A stretch of 64,000 nucleotides of DNA from Shimia sp. (GCA_024224295.1 JAAENN010000332.1:1-64000), one strand, 5' to 3'. Counted from the stretch's first letter, positions 17,833 to 27,841 are shown. Notes: generated by a model from the letters alone, not told the origin. Made by a program: numbers and translations.

Positions 17833-19197
17833 ATGAAACGCATTGCTTCGATCCTGGCAGCCACGACCATGCTCGTGTCTCCGGCCCTGGCGGAACTGGA
17901 ACTCGAAAAAGATGAGCTGACGTTTGGCTTCATTAAACTGACCGACATGGCGCCGCTCGCCGTGGCCTATGAGCAGGGCTATTTTGATGACGAAGGCCTA
18001 TTTGTCACGTTGGAAGCACAAGCCAACTGGAAAGTGCTTCTGGACGGCGTGATCGACGGCCAACTGGATGGCGCGCACATGCTGGCAGGTCAGCCGCTCG
18101 CCGCTACAATTGGGTACGGCACTGAGGCGCACATCATCACACCATTCTCAATGGACCTGAACGGCAACGGCATCACCGTGTCCAACCAGATTTGGGAAGA
18201 AATGAAGCCGCACGTGCCGCTGATGGACGATGGCCGCCCGCAACACCCAATCTCCGCATCCGCGCTGAAGCCGGTGGTCGAAAAATACACCTCCGAAGGC
18301 AAGCCATTTAACATGGGCATGGTGTTCCCTGTTTCCACGCACAACTACGAACTGCGCTACTGGCTCGCCGCCGGTGGTCTGGAACCAGGTTATTATTCCC
18401 CCGAAAACATCACCGGCCAGATCGGCGCAGACGTTCTGCTGTCCGTGACCCCACCACCACAGATGCCGGCCACCATGGAAGCGGGCACCATCTACGGCTA
18501 CTGCGTAGGTGAGCCTTGGAACCAGCAGGCCGTTTTCAAAGGCATCGGTGTCCCGGTGATCACAGACTACGAACTCTGGAAGAACAACCCGGAGAAAGTC
18601 TTCGGCCTGAACGCCGAGTTTGCCGAGAAGTATCCAAACACCACGCTGGCCGTTACCAAGGCGCTGATCCGCGCCGCCATGTGGTTGGATGAAAACGACA
18701 ACGCCAACCGCGAAGAAGCCGTGCGTATCCTCAGCCAACCGGAATATGTGGGCGCGGACTACGACGTAATCGCGAACTCCATGACCGGCACCTTTGAGTA
18801 TGAAAAAGGCGACAAGCGTGAAGTCCCGGACTTCAACGTGTTCTTCCGCTACAACGCGACCTACCCCTTCTACTCTGACGCAATCTGGTACCTGACCCAG
18901 ATGCGCCGCTGGGGCCAGATCGCCGAGGCCAAGCCGGACAGCTGGTATGACGACGTGGCCAAATCCGTCTACAAACCCGCGATCTACCTCGAAGCCGCAC
19001 GTCTGCTGGTGGACGAAGGCCTCGCCAACGAGGTCGACTTCCCATGGGACAGCGACGGCTACAAAGCGCCAACCCCATCTGCGGACATCATCGACGGCAT
19101 CGCCTACGACGGCAAAGCGCCAAATGCCTATCTAGACAGCCTGCCGATTGGACTGAAAGGCGATCAGCGAGTTGTCGGAACAGAGGTGCAAGGCTGA
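17833..19197 (+). CDS. nrtA: Nitrate/nitrite ABC transporter substrate-binding protein
   Basis: 454 residues. NrtA/NasF family: [74 protein letters not shown]. The signal peptide (about residues 1-20, ending SPALA) is Sec-type with no lipobox cysteine visible. The ATG at 17833 has AAGGA seven bases upstream and gives a clean signal peptide; an ATG at 17818 with AAGGG upstream is a fair alternative adding five residues. It binds nitrate in the periplasm for NrtB and the double ATPase. A 190-bp spacer with a hairpin separates it from nrtB. Confidence 0.94.
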   Translation: MKRIASILAATTMLVSPALAELELEKDELTFGFIKLTDMAPLAVAYEQGYFDDEGLFVTLEAQANWKVLLDGVIDGQLDGAHMLAGQPLAATIGYGTEAHIITPFSMDLNGNGITVSNQIWEEMKPHVPLMDDGRPQHPISASALKPVVEKYTSEGKPFNMGMVFPVSTHNYELRYWLAAGGLEPGYYSPENITGQIGADVLLSVTPPPQMPATMEAGTIYGYCVGEPWNQQAVFKGIGVPVITDYELWKNNPEKVFGLNAEFAEKYPNTTLAVTKALIRAAMWLDENDNANREEAVRILSQPEYVGADYDVIANSMTGTFEYEKGDKREVPDFNVFFRYNATYPFYSDAIWYLTQMRRWGQIAEAKPDSWYDDVAKSVYKPAIYLEAARLLVDEGLANEVDFPWDSDGYKAPTPSADIIDGIAYDGKAPNAYLDSLPIGLKGDQRVVGTEVQG

Positions 19198-19208
19198 CAA
19201 TCTAAGTC

Positions 19209-19238
19209 GCGGGAAGGACGGCTCCCCCCTTCTCCCGC
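19209..19238 (+). promoter_or_regulatory. Intercistronic hairpin after nrtA
   Basis: GCGGGAAGG (19209-19217) pairs with CCTTCTCCCGC (19228-19238) with a two-base bulge. It lies 11 bases after the nrtA stop and has no T-run. Position and lack of T-run suggest a 3'-end stabiliser that keeps binding-protein mRNA more abundant than permease mRNA. Confidence 0.5.
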
Positions 19239-19292
19239 AACGCAACGGACCGGCGATTAATTTTCGCCCGTCCCGCCAAACCGCACCTCCGC

Positions 19293-19325
19293 GATACAGT
19301 CGCGATACCGACGTAATACCGACGT
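19293..19325 (+). repeat. Three tandem 11-base repeats
   Basis: GATACAGTCGC, GATACCGACGT and AATACCGACGT follow each other head to tail in the nrtA-nrtB spacer. The middle unit is the exact reverse complement of ACGTCGGTATC, which is repeated in the spacer at 54256. One unit per helical turn would suit protein binding; function unknown. Confidence 0.6.
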
Positions 19326-19388
19326 CAAAATCAGCCGCTCCCCGGCATTAACCACTACCGCAACAGCGCCCAGAGCCACGGACACCCC

Positions 19389-20471
19389 ATGACCACAATC
19401 GACCCGCAAAACATCGCAGATGAAGAGCGCGAAGCCCGCCGCGCCCGCCTCTTCACCCGCATAAACAAGGCCGACACTTGGTTCCAAGTCCTCGGTCTCA
19501 GCTTCATCACTCCGATTCTGAAAGCCGCCGCTGGCGACAACCCAAAAGCGCAAGCCTCCGAAATTTGGCGACTTTTGGGCGTTCCGCTTCTGGCCATCGC
19601 AGTCTTCCTAATGCTCTGGGGCACTCTCGCACCAAAGGTCCAAACCTCCCTTGGCGCTGTTCCTGGTCCAAAACAAGTCTGGACCGAAGCCGTGCTTCTC
19701 CACGAAGACGCGCAAGCAAAGGCCGCCAAAGAAGCGAAATTCAACGAGCGCGTTGAAGCCCGCAACGCCAAATTCATCGCCAACGGACAGCCCGAAAAAG
19801 TCAAAGATATCAAGTACACAGGCAGTCCCAGCTACTACAATCAGATTTGGACTTCGATCAAAACGGTGTTCTTTGGCTTCCTGATCGGCACCGTGATTGC
19901 CGTGCCAATCGGCATCATGGCCGGCCTCTCGCCTTACGCCAACGCAGCCGTGAACCCGCTGATCCAGATCTTCAAACCGGTCTCTCCGCTTGCATGGCTA
20001 CCCATCGTGACCATGGTGGTTTCCGCCACTTATACCGTGGATGACGGGCTGTTCTCTAAGTCCTTCCTAACCTCTGCAATAACCGTAACCCTATGTTCTT
20101 TATGGCCAACTCTGATCAACACCGCGCTTGGTGTGGCTTCCATCGACAAGGAGTTGGTGAACGTCTCCAAGGTTCTAAAGATGAACACTTGGACCAAGAT
20201 CACCAAGTTGGTGTTGCCGTCTGCCCTGCCGCTGATCTTCACTGGCCTGCGCCTGAGCCTTGGCGTTGGCTGGATGGTTCTGATCGCCGCTGAAATGCTG
20301 GCACAAAACCCAGGCCTCGGCAAATTTGTCTGGGACGAGTTCCAAAACGGCTCCTCCAGCTCGCTCTCCAAGATCATGGTCGCGGTCTTCACCATCGGAA
20401 TCATCGGCTTCATGTTGGACCGTCTGATGTACGCGATCCAATCGCTCTTCACCTTCACATCCAACCGGTGA
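19389..20471 (+). CDS. nrtB: Nitrate ABC transporter permease
   Basis: 360 residues. A long polar N-terminal part (about 60 residues) precedes the first membrane segment near residues 62-80; the core is NrtB/SsuC-like, with PVSPLAWLPIVTMVV and the ATPase-contact loop VLKMNTWTKITKLVLPSALPLIFTGLRL. It forms the membrane channel for nitrate. The stop overlaps a GTG eight bases before the ATPase ATG, so the two are coupled. The extended N-terminus is longer than in cyanobacterial NrtB. Confidence 0.92.
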   Translation: MTTIDPQNIADEEREARRARLFTRINKADTWFQVLGLSFITPILKAAAGDNPKAQASEIWRLLGVPLLAIAVFLMLWGTLAPKVQTSLGAVPGPKQVWTEAVLLHEDAQAKAAKEAKFNERVEARNAKFIANGQPEKVKDIKYTGSPSYYNQIWTSIKTVFFGFLIGTVIAVPIGIMAGLSPYANAAVNPLIQIFKPVSPLAWLPIVTMVVSATYTVDDGLFSKSFLTSAITVTLCSLWPTLINTALGVASIDKELVNVSKVLKMNTWTKITKLVLPSALPLIFTGLRLSLGVGWMVLIAAEMLAQNPGLGKFVWDEFQNGSSSSLSKIMVAVFTIGIIGFMLDRLMYAIQSLFTFTSNR

Positions 20472-20476
20472 TCGCC

Positions 20477-22156
20477 ATGAGTGTTCTGAAATTTGACAAT
20501 ATCTCCAAGAGCTTCGGCGAAGGCACCGCCAAAACCGACGTTCTAAAAAACATCAATCTCGAAGTGCAGGAAGGCGAGTTCCTCGTTCTCCTGGGCTTCT
20601 CCGGCTCCGGCAAAACCACGCTGATCAACCTCATGGCAGGCCTCGAAATGCCCACCTCTGGCAGCGTGACGTTCAAAGGCGAAAAGATCACCCAACCGGG
20701 CCCAGAGCGCGGCGTGATCTTCCAGTCCTACTCGCTGATGCCTTGGTTAACCGTGAACGGCAACGTGCGCCTGGCGCTGGACAGCGTGTTCCCCAACATG
20801 CCAAAGGCCGAAAAAGAAGAGCGCGTTGGACACTACATCAAGATGGTTGGCCTCTCCCACGCCGCTACTCGTCGACCAGCCGAGCTGTCCGGCGGTATGC
20901 GTCAACGTGTAAACGTAGCCCGCGCCTTGGCGATGAACCCCGAAGTTTTGCTTCTGGATGAACCTCTTAGCGCGCTGGACGCTTTGACCCGCGCCAACCT
21001 CGCGGATGAGATCGAAGCGATCTGGGATGCTGAGAAAAAGACCTGCGTGCTGATCACAAATGACGTGGACGAAGCGATCATCCTCGCCGACCGCATCATT
21101 GCGCTAAACCCCGAAGGAACCTTGGGTCAAGAGTTCAAAGTGGACATCCCGCGCCGTCGCGATCGCATGGAAATGAACCACCATGAAGGCTTCAAAAAGC
21201 TACGCGCCGAAGTCACCAAATACCTGATGGACGTGGGCATCGCCGCCAAGGCCGAAGGCACTAAAACGCTGCCAGACGTGACCCCAATCCACGGTGTGCC
21301 TTCTGCGGTCAAAGATGCTCAAAAGGGCATGATTGGTCATAATTTCTTGGACTTCTCGCAGCTACACAAGATCTACCCAACGCCCAAAGGACCGCTGACT
21401 GTGGTCAAAGACTTTGATCTCAAAGTCCAGCGCGGCGAGTTCATATCTCTGATTGGTCACTCAGGCTGTGGTAAATCCACGGTTCTGACCATGGCGGCAG
21501 GTCTTAACCCAATTTCCAAAGGTGGCATCCGTCTTGATGGTCGCCACGTGGAAGGCGCGGATCCAGAGCGCGCCGTTGTGTTTCAATCGCCCAACCTCTT
21601 CCCATGGCTGTCTGCCAAAGAAAACGTGGCCATTGGCGTGGACAAGGTCTACCCGAAAGCCAGCCAAGGCGAGCGCCAGGACGTGGTGGAGTACTACCTG
21701 GAGCGTGTTGGCCTTGCCGACGCCATGGACCGCCCTGCGCACTCTATGTCCAACGGCATGAAACAGCGTGTGGGCATCGCCCGCGCCTTTGCTTTGTCTC
21801 CGAAACTTCTGCTTTTGGATGAACCTTTTGGCATGCTCGACAGCCTTACTCGCTGGGAGCTGCAAGAGGTTCTCATGGAAGTCTGGGACCGCACCAAAGT
21901 GACCGCGATCTGTGTCACGCATGATGTAGATGAAGCCATTCTGTTGGCAGATCGCGTAGTCATGATGACCAACGGCCCACAGGCGACCATTGGCAAGATC
22001 GTCGACGTAGACTTGCCGCGCCCACGCACGCGCAAAGCCCTTCTCGAGCACACTGACTATTATCGCTATCGCCAGGATGTGCTCAATTTCCTTGAAGAAT
22101 ACGAGCACGGCGCCAAACCAAAGCCAAAACCCGCCAAAGCCATTGCCGCGGAGTAA
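20477..22156 (+). CDS. Nitrate ABC transporter ATPase, two fused nucleotide-binding domains
   Basis: 559 residues with two NrtD-type ATPase domains in one chain. Domain 1: GFSGSGKTT, LSGGMRQR, LLLDEPLSALD, but the H-loop reads LITNDVDEA with Asn near residue 193 in place of the switch His. Domain 2: GHSGCGKST, MSNGMKQR, LLLDEPFGMLD and a normal H-loop, VTHDVDEA. Cyanobacteria use separate NrtC and NrtD; here the NrtA-like tail of NrtC is absent and the second domain replaces it. The ATG at 20477 gives MSVLKFDNISKSF; a GTG at 20468 overlapping the permease stop is also in frame. Confidence 0.92.
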   Translation: MSVLKFDNISKSFGEGTAKTDVLKNINLEVQEGEFLVLLGFSGSGKTTLINLMAGLEMPTSGSVTFKGEKITQPGPERGVIFQSYSLMPWLTVNGNVRLALDSVFPNMPKAEKEERVGHYIKMVGLSHAATRRPAELSGGMRQRVNVARALAMNPEVLLLDEPLSALDALTRANLADEIEAIWDAEKKTCVLITNDVDEAIILADRIIALNPEGTLGQEFKVDIPRRRDRMEMNHHEGFKKLRAEVTKYLMDVGIAAKAEGTKTLPDVTPIHGVPSAVKDAQKGMIGHNFLDFSQLHKIYPTPKGPLTVVKDFDLKVQRGEFISLIGHSGCGKSTVLTMAAGLNPISKGGIRLDGRHVEGADPERAVVFQSPNLFPWLSAKENVAIGVDKVYPKASQGERQDVVEYYLERVGLADAMDRPAHSMSNGMKQRVGIARAFALSPKLLLLDEPFGMLDSLTRWELQEVLMEVWDRTKVTAICVTHDVDEAILLADRVVMMTNGPQATIGKIVDVDLPRPRTRKALLEHTDYYRYRQDVLNFLEEYEHGAKPKPKPAKAIAAE

Positions 22157-22159
22157 AAC

Positions 22160-24610
22160 ATGACACAGAAACTCATCATCATAGGGGCTGGGATGGCCGC
22201 GGGCCGCGCGCTCGAACATCTTTTTGAAGTAGCCCCAAACGCTTACGACGTAACCCTTTTTAACGCGGAACCGCGTGGCACCTACAACCGGATTATGCTC
22301 TCTCCCGTGCTGTCGGGCGACAAGGTTTTTGACGAAATCGTCACTCACACTGCTGAATGGTATGAAGAAAACGGTGTCACTCCACGATTTGGCGAAAAAA
22401 TTGTGAACATCGATCGATCTGCGCAGACGGTTACATCTGAGAATGGAGAAGTGCTGCACTATGACAAACTCATCATCGCTACCGGGTCTAATCCTTTCAT
22501 CATCCCACTACCGGGACATGATCTGAACGGTGTGATTGCTTACCGCGATCTAGAAGACACCAACACCATGATCGCTCTTGGGGACAAACCCGGCGCCAAA
22601 GCTGTGGTTATTGGTGGTGGTCTTCTCGGACTAGAGGCCGCTGCCGGCTTGGCGCTTCGCGGAGTGGACGTGACCGTGGTGCACATCATGGGCCACCTGA
22701 TGGAACGCCAACTGGACGAGGCCGCCGGTTACCTTTTGCGCAAGGCGCTCGTGGACAAAGGCATCACCGTCAAATGCTCTGCCAACTCCAAGGAAATCCT
22801 TGGCGAGAACGGCAAGGTCAAAGCACTCTTGCTGGATGACGGCACCGAATTGCCTTGCGATCTTCTGGTGATGGCCGTCGGCATCCGCCCCTCTGTGGCT
22901 CTGGCCGCTGAGGCCGGATTGGCCACAGGCCGCGGCATCCATGTGGACGACCAGATGGTCACCTCGGACGAAAACATCCTGTCGCTTGGCGAATGTGTAG
23001 AACACAACGGAGATATCTTCGGTCTTGTGGCGCCGATCTTTGACCAAGCTAAAGTGATTGCCAAAACCCTTGCGGGTGAAGAGGCGGCGTTTTCGAACAA
23101 GGAAGTCGCCACCAAACTCAAGGTCACAGGCTGCGATCTCTTCTCAGCCGGCGATTTCGCCGATGCAGACGGGCGCGAAGACATCGTCTTCCGCGATCCC
23201 GCACGCGGCGTCTACAAACGCCTTGTGATTGAAGACAACCGCATCGTCGGCGCCGTCATGTATGGCGACACAGCAGACGGCAACTGGTTCTTTGGCCTGA
23301 TCAAAGACCGAGAGGACATCTCCGAGATGCGCGATACGCTCATCTTTGGCCCCGCATACCAAGGAGGGTCCCCCCTGGACCCTATGGCAGCCGTTGCAGC
23401 CTTACCGGATGACACCGAAATCTGTGGCTGTAACGGCATTTCCAAAGCACAAATCATCGCCGCCATCAACGACGGCGCCCATACATTGGACGCGGTCAAA
23501 TCCATCTCCAAAGCTGGTTCTTCCTGCGGCAGTTGCGTGGGTCTGGTGGGTGATCTTCTTAGCTTTACGCTCGGCGACGAGTTCAAAATGCCCGAGAAGG
23601 AAGTGGTCTGTAAGTGTACCGACCTTTCCCACGACGATGTCCGCAAGCTGATCGTCGCCAAAGAGTTGAAATCCATCCCGCAAGCCATGCAGGAACTGGA
23701 TTGGAAAACCACCTGCGGCTGCCACGTGTGCCGCCCTGCGCTGAACTACTACATGGTCTGCGCTTGGCCCGGCACCTACGAGGATGACGGCAAAAGCCGC
23801 TTCGTCAACGAACGCGTGCACGCCAACATCCAGAAAGACGGCACTTATTCGGTTGTGCCCCGTATGCTCGGCGGGATCACCACCCCGAATGAGCTGCGCG
23901 CCATCGCCGATGCCGCCGACAAATTTGACGTGCCAACGGTCAAGGTCACAGGTGGGCAGCGCATCGACCTTTTGGGCGTCAAAAAAGAAGACTTGCCCGC
24001 CATCTGGTATGACCTTGGCAAGGCCGGCATGATGTCTGGCCAAGCCTATGCCAAAGGCCTGCGCACGGTGAAAACCTGTGTGGGATCGGATCACTGCCGC
24101 TTTGGCACGCAGGACTCCACCGGTCTTGGCATCCAGATCGAAGACGCCATGTGGGGCGCATGGTCGCCACATAAGTTCAAGCTCGCTGTCAGCGGCTGCC
24201 CCCGCAACTGCGCCGAGGCGACATGCAAGGATCTTGGCATCATTTGTGTGGACAGTGGCTATCAGATCCTTGTCGGCGGCGCGGCAGGGCTTGATCTGCG
24301 CGAAACAGACCTTTTGGTCCAAGTCGCCACCGAAGAAGAAGCCATCGAAGTTTCTTGCGCCTTCTACCAACTTTATCGCGAAGGGGCGCAATACCTGCAT
24401 AGGCCTTACAAATGGATCGCCAAAGTAGGGCTGGACTGGGTCAAGGAACGGGTTGTCGACGATCTGGAAAATCGCAAGGCGCTGGCCGAGCGCTTCCACT
24501 ACAGCCAGAAGTTCTACCAGATCGATCCATGGGCTGAACGCGCCAAGCAAGGCGTTGACGCCCATGAATTCGCCCCCATCGCGGACTTTACAAAGGTGGA
24601 AGCAGAATGA
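22160..24610 (+). CDS. nirB: Assimilatory nitrite reductase [NAD(P)H] large subunit
   Basis: 816 residues. The N-terminal FAD/NAD domain starts LIIIGAGMAAGRALEHL, with a second nucleotide motif VVIGGGLLGLEAAAGLA. Two BFD-type [2Fe-2S] modules follow: CGC near 421 with CGSC near 457, and CKC near 484 with CGCHVC near 519. The siroheme-[4Fe-4S] part has CVGSDHCRFG near 638 and SGCPRNCAEATC near 677. It reduces nitrite to ammonium in the cytoplasm with NirD. The stop overlaps the nirD start (ATGA). Confidence 0.97.
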   Translation: MTQKLIIIGAGMAAGRALEHLFEVAPNAYDVTLFNAEPRGTYNRIMLSPVLSGDKVFDEIVTHTAEWYEENGVTPRFGEKIVNIDRSAQTVTSENGEVLHYDKLIIATGSNPFIIPLPGHDLNGVIAYRDLEDTNTMIALGDKPGAKAVVIGGGLLGLEAAAGLALRGVDVTVVHIMGHLMERQLDEAAGYLLRKALVDKGITVKCSANSKEILGENGKVKALLLDDGTELPCDLLVMAVGIRPSVALAAEAGLATGRGIHVDDQMVTSDENILSLGECVEHNGDIFGLVAPIFDQAKVIAKTLAGEEAAFSNKEVATKLKVTGCDLFSAGDFADADGREDIVFRDPARGVYKRLVIEDNRIVGAVMYGDTADGNWFFGLIKDREDISEMRDTLIFGPAYQGGSPLDPMAAVAALPDDTEICGCNGISKAQIIAAINDGAHTLDAVKSISKAGSSCGSCVGLVGDLLSFTLGDEFKMPEKEVVCKCTDLSHDDVRKLIVAKELKSIPQAMQELDWKTTCGCHVCRPALNYYMVCAWPGTYEDDGKSRFVNERVHANIQKDGTYSVVPRMLGGITTPNELRAIADAADKFDVPTVKVTGGQRIDLLGVKKEDLPAIWYDLGKAGMMSGQAYAKGLRTVKTCVGSDHCRFGTQDSTGLGIQIEDAMWGAWSPHKFKLAVSGCPRNCAEATCKDLGIICVDSGYQILVGGAAGLDLRETDLLVQVATEEEAIEVSCAFYQLYREGAQYLHRPYKWIAKVGLDWVKERVVDDLENRKALAERFHYSQKFYQIDPWAERAKQGVDAHEFAPIADFTKVEAE

Positions 24611-24945
24611 GTGATTTCATCGAAATTGGCAGTATCAACGACATCCCTCTACGCGGTGCGCGCGTCGTGCGCACCCATCACGGCGACATCGCGGTTTTCC
24701 GCACGGCCACAGGTAACGTTTATGCATTGGATGAATATCTTCCAGGCAAGGCAGGCCCACTGTCCAACGGCATCCAGCACGACGAAAAAGTGACTGACCC
24801 GATGTACAATTGGGTGTTTGATCTGACCACGGGCGAAGCGCTGGGCGCTGACGAGGGGAAAGTCGAAACTTACGAAGTCAAGTGCGTGGCGGGCCGCATA
24901 CACATTGCGGCCAAAGCCGTGATCCCGTCGGTGGCTGCAGAATGA
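24607..24945 (+). CDS. nirD: Nitrite reductase small subunit
   Basis: 112 residues with a Rieske-like fold lacking the Fe-S ligands: where Rieske proteins have CPHKGGPLS this chain has LPGKAGPLSNG, which is normal for NirD. It associates with NirB. It overlaps both nirB and nasA by 4 bases (ATGA at each junction), so reductase subunits are made in a coupled way. Confidence 0.95.
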   Translation: MSDFIEIGSINDIPLRGARVVRTHHGDIAVFRTATGNVYALDEYLPGKAGPLSNGIQHDEKVTDPMYNWVFDLTTGEALGADEGKVETYEVKCVAGRIHIAAKAVIPSVAAE

Positions 24946-27569
24946 CGTGCTCTATCTCCACCACCTGTCCCTACTGCGGTACGGGTTGCGGCGTACTTGC
25001 TAGGCCGGATGGTAACGGTGGGATTGCTGTAAAAGGAGACCCGGAACACCCTGCAAACTTTGGTAGCCTGTGCTCCAAAGGATCAGCACTCGCGGAAACC
25101 GTAGGCCTTGAAGGTCGCTTACTTACGCCGCAGATCAACAAACAGGCGGCAGAATGGGGCGAGACGCTGGACTTAGTTGCTGGAAAATTCCGTGAAACTA
25201 TCGATGTTCACGGGCCCGATTCCGTTGCTTTCTATGTCTCCGGTCAGTTACTGACGGAGGACTACTACGTCGCGAACAAGCTGATGAAAGGCTACATCGG
25301 CTCCGCCAACATCGATACCAATTCTCGCCTTTGCATGGCCTCCACCGTCGCCGGTCAAAAACGCGCCTTTGGTACAGATACCGTGCCTGGTACTTACGAA
25401 GACTTAGAATTGGCAGACTTGCTGATCATCACAGGGTCCAACTTGGCCTGGTGCCACCCGGTGCTCTATCAGCGCATCGCCGCCGCGAAAGCAAAGCGGC
25501 CTGCGATGAAAGTAGTTGTGATCGATCCACGGCGGACCGCCACCTGCGACCTTGCAGACATCCACCTACCCATAGCACCCGGCACAGATGTTGCGCTTTT
25601 CAACTACCTTTTCGAGCAAACACACACTCAGGGCGCATTGGATGCGGATTTTGTTGCAAACCACACAGATGGCTTCGGAGACGCGCTGGACGCTGCAAAT
25701 GCGGCAGATGTCTCCATCACCGGATTAACCAGACAGAAACTGAGCGCGTTTACTCGACTTTGGCTGAACACCGATAAAACCGTCACGATTTTCTCACAAG
25801 GCGTCAATCAATCCGATCACGGTACCGACAAAGTGAACGCCATTATCAACTGTCATCTGGCCACTGGACGGATCGGCAAGCCGGGCAGTGGCCCTTTTTC
25901 GGTGACTGGGCAACCAAACGCAATGGGCGGCCGCGAGGTGGGCGGTCTCGCCAATATGCTCGCATGTCACTTGGACATCGAAAACTCGACACACCGAGAT
26001 ACCGTACAGAATTTTTGGCAGTCGCCAGCGATGCCGACACAACAGGGTCTTAAGGCTGTCAATATGTTTGAAGCTGTCGCCTCAGGCAAAATCAAAGCTT
26101 TGTGGGTGATGTGCACAAACCCGGCCGTGAGCATGCCCAACGCACGCGAAGTTCGTACAGCTATTGAAAATTGCAATTTTGTCGTAGTTTCAGACATGTT
26201 TGCAAACACCGACACCGCAAAACTCGCCGACGTGTTGTTGCCGGCCACAGGATGGGGCGAAAAAGACGGTACAGTCACCAACTCCGACCGTACGATCAGC
26301 CGCCAAAGAGCCGTTCTAGCTGCGGCAGGAAAGGCGCGTCACGATTGGGACATTATTTGTGATGTGGCCCGCCGCATGGGATTCTCGACTGGATTTGATT
26401 TCTCTAGCCCAGCCGAGATCTTCCGAGAGCACGCGGAGCTGTCTGGGCATGCCGCTGATCTCGGCAAGGATTTCGACATCTCGGGATTGGCAGACCTAAC
26501 TGATCCTGCGTACGATGCTATGAAGCCGACGAAGTGGCCGATGTCCCGAAAAAAGGCTTACATGGGAACCAGGTTCTTTGCCGATGGTCAGTTTTTCACC
26601 CCTGACGGCCGCGCCAAAATTGTCCCGATAGAACAACCATTACTTACCAGAAAGGGGAACGATCGACCCTACCGTCTCAATACCGGCAGGATACGCGACC
26701 ATTGGCACACGATGACTAGGACCGCGCGGGCGTCGCGATTGAACCAACACTATGGCGAACCTTTCATAGAGATTCACCCGCAAGATGCCACAGAACTCGA
26801 GATAACAGACGCAGATTTAGTAAATGTGCACAATGATCTTGGTGCAGTCACTTTACGCGCATTGATCACAGACCGAGTAGCCAAGAAAAACACTTTTGCC
26901 CCAATTCACTGGGCTGGTGTGACGTCGTCACAATCCATTGTTTCAGATTTGGTACCTCCAGTGGTTGATCCAATTTCGGGACAGCCGGACAGTAAATCTG
27001 CACAGGTGAGCCTCTCCAAGTACAACGCCAGATGGTATGGTTACGCGCTGAGTACCAAAGAACCGCACCCTTCGACCCGTTATTGGGCAAAGGTCAAGCT
27101 AAACACCGGTTGGCAGATTGAATTAGCTGATGACACGCAAGAAGACAACTGGATCGATTTTGCGCGAAACTTGTTTGATGTGGACGGACTTGATTGTATG
27201 AGCTTTTTCGACGCACCAAAAGCTCGCGCTCGAGTCGCCTTTCATCAAGACGGAAACTTAGTTGCGGCTCTATTCGTGGACCGCATTCCAGTTCAAGTCT
27301 CTCGATCTTTTGCAAGCGCGATGTTGGGTCATCCAGATCAGAATTTCTTGGCTGGACGTCCTAGCTTGACCCAAGTCGATCCGGGGCCGACCGTGTGTGC
27401 CTGTTTCAATGTTGGTGTTAACACAATTTTGTCTTCAATAGAGAAGCAGAACCTGACCACAGTAGAGCAAATTGGCGCAGCTCTCTCTGCCGGTACAAAC
27501 TGTGGATCCTGCCGCCCGGAGTTGGCGACTCTCTTGGTTGATTCCCCAAAAAGTTTGGCGGCAGAATAA
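24942..27569 (+). CDS. nasA: Assimilatory nitrate reductase catalytic subunit
   Basis: 875 residues, molybdopterin (bis-MGD) oxidoreductase. The N-terminal [4Fe-4S] ligands are Cys9, Cys12, Cys16 and Cys44 (CPYCGTGCGV...LCSKG). A C-terminal BFD-like [2Fe-2S] module (VCACFNV...NCGSCRPEL, about residues 820-870) is typical of the NasA subtype. There is no Tat signal, so the enzyme is cytoplasmic and reduces nitrate to nitrite. The ATG at 24942 overlaps the nirD stop. No NasB-type reductase follows, so the electron donor is either a ferredoxin/flavodoxin or encoded elsewhere. Third codon positions look more AT-rich than in nirB. Confidence 0.96.
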   Translation: MTCSISTTCPYCGTGCGVLARPDGNGGIAVKGDPEHPANFGSLCSKGSALAETVGLEGRLLTPQINKQAAEWGETLDLVAGKFRETIDVHGPDSVAFYVSGQLLTEDYYVANKLMKGYIGSANIDTNSRLCMASTVAGQKRAFGTDTVPGTYEDLELADLLIITGSNLAWCHPVLYQRIAAAKAKRPAMKVVVIDPRRTATCDLADIHLPIAPGTDVALFNYLFEQTHTQGALDADFVANHTDGFGDALDAANAADVSITGLTRQKLSAFTRLWLNTDKTVTIFSQGVNQSDHGTDKVNAIINCHLATGRIGKPGSGPFSVTGQPNAMGGREVGGLANMLACHLDIENSTHRDTVQNFWQSPAMPTQQGLKAVNMFEAVASGKIKALWVMCTNPAVSMPNAREVRTAIENCNFVVVSDMFANTDTAKLADVLLPATGWGEKDGTVTNSDRTISRQRAVLAAAGKARHDWDIICDVARRMGFSTGFDFSSPAEIFREHAELSGHAADLGKDFDISGLADLTDPAYDAMKPTKWPMSRKKAYMGTRFFADGQFFTPDGRAKIVPIEQPLLTRKGNDRPYRLNTGRIRDHWHTMTRTARASRLNQHYGEPFIEIHPQDATELEITDADLVNVHNDLGAVTLRALITDRVAKKNTFAPIHWAGVTSSQSIVSDLVPPVVDPISGQPDSKSAQVSLSKYNARWYGYALSTKEPHPSTRYWAKVKLNTGWQIELADDTQEDNWIDFARNLFDVDGLDCMSFFDAPKARARVAFHQDGNLVAALFVDRIPVQVSRSFASAMLGHPDQNFLAGRPSLTQVDPGPTVCACFNVGVNTILSSIEKQNLTTVEQIGAALSAGTNCGSCRPELATLLVDSPKSLAAE

Positions 27570-27740
27570 GGCTTAGCCCTCTGAACAGCCTCGGTGCCCG
27601 TTGTTCCCCATCGCCCCTCCTCTAAAGTTGACGTTAAGGCAGACCGTTTTACTCTCCCCTACTGCGAACTACCGACAAGACCAACTCAGCCATAAGGCGA
27701 TCCCTTTCTACCAGCCGACATTTTTTCAAAAGTCCAAAAA

Positions 27741-27775
27741 CGTCATATCTGTCGGTTTTGAACCGTGATATGACG
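27741..27775. promoter_or_regulatory. Strong bipartite inverted repeat upstream of the ABC operon
   Basis: Outer arms CGTCATATC/GATATGACG (27741-27749 and 27767-27775) are perfect; inner arms CGGTT/AACCG (27753-27757 and 27761-27765) close over TTG. It is about 145 bases before the binding-protein gene. The middle, GTCGGTTTTGAAC, recurs with one change at 33003 in front of the phosphatase gene. Operator or leader hairpin. Confidence 0.55.
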
Positions 27776-27841
27776 GTTTCCTGAAGGCATCACTGTGGAA
27801 ACCCCTCCTGCAAAAGGAGTTGGCGAAAACTTTGTAGGCTA

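Noticed and set aside
19293-19325. CRISPR array
   Set aside because: Repeat units are 11 bases, directly adjacent and only three in number; no spacers and no cas genes in the window.
23402-24565. 387-codon minus-strand open frame
   Set aside because: Antisense to nirB, whose domains are complete over this interval.
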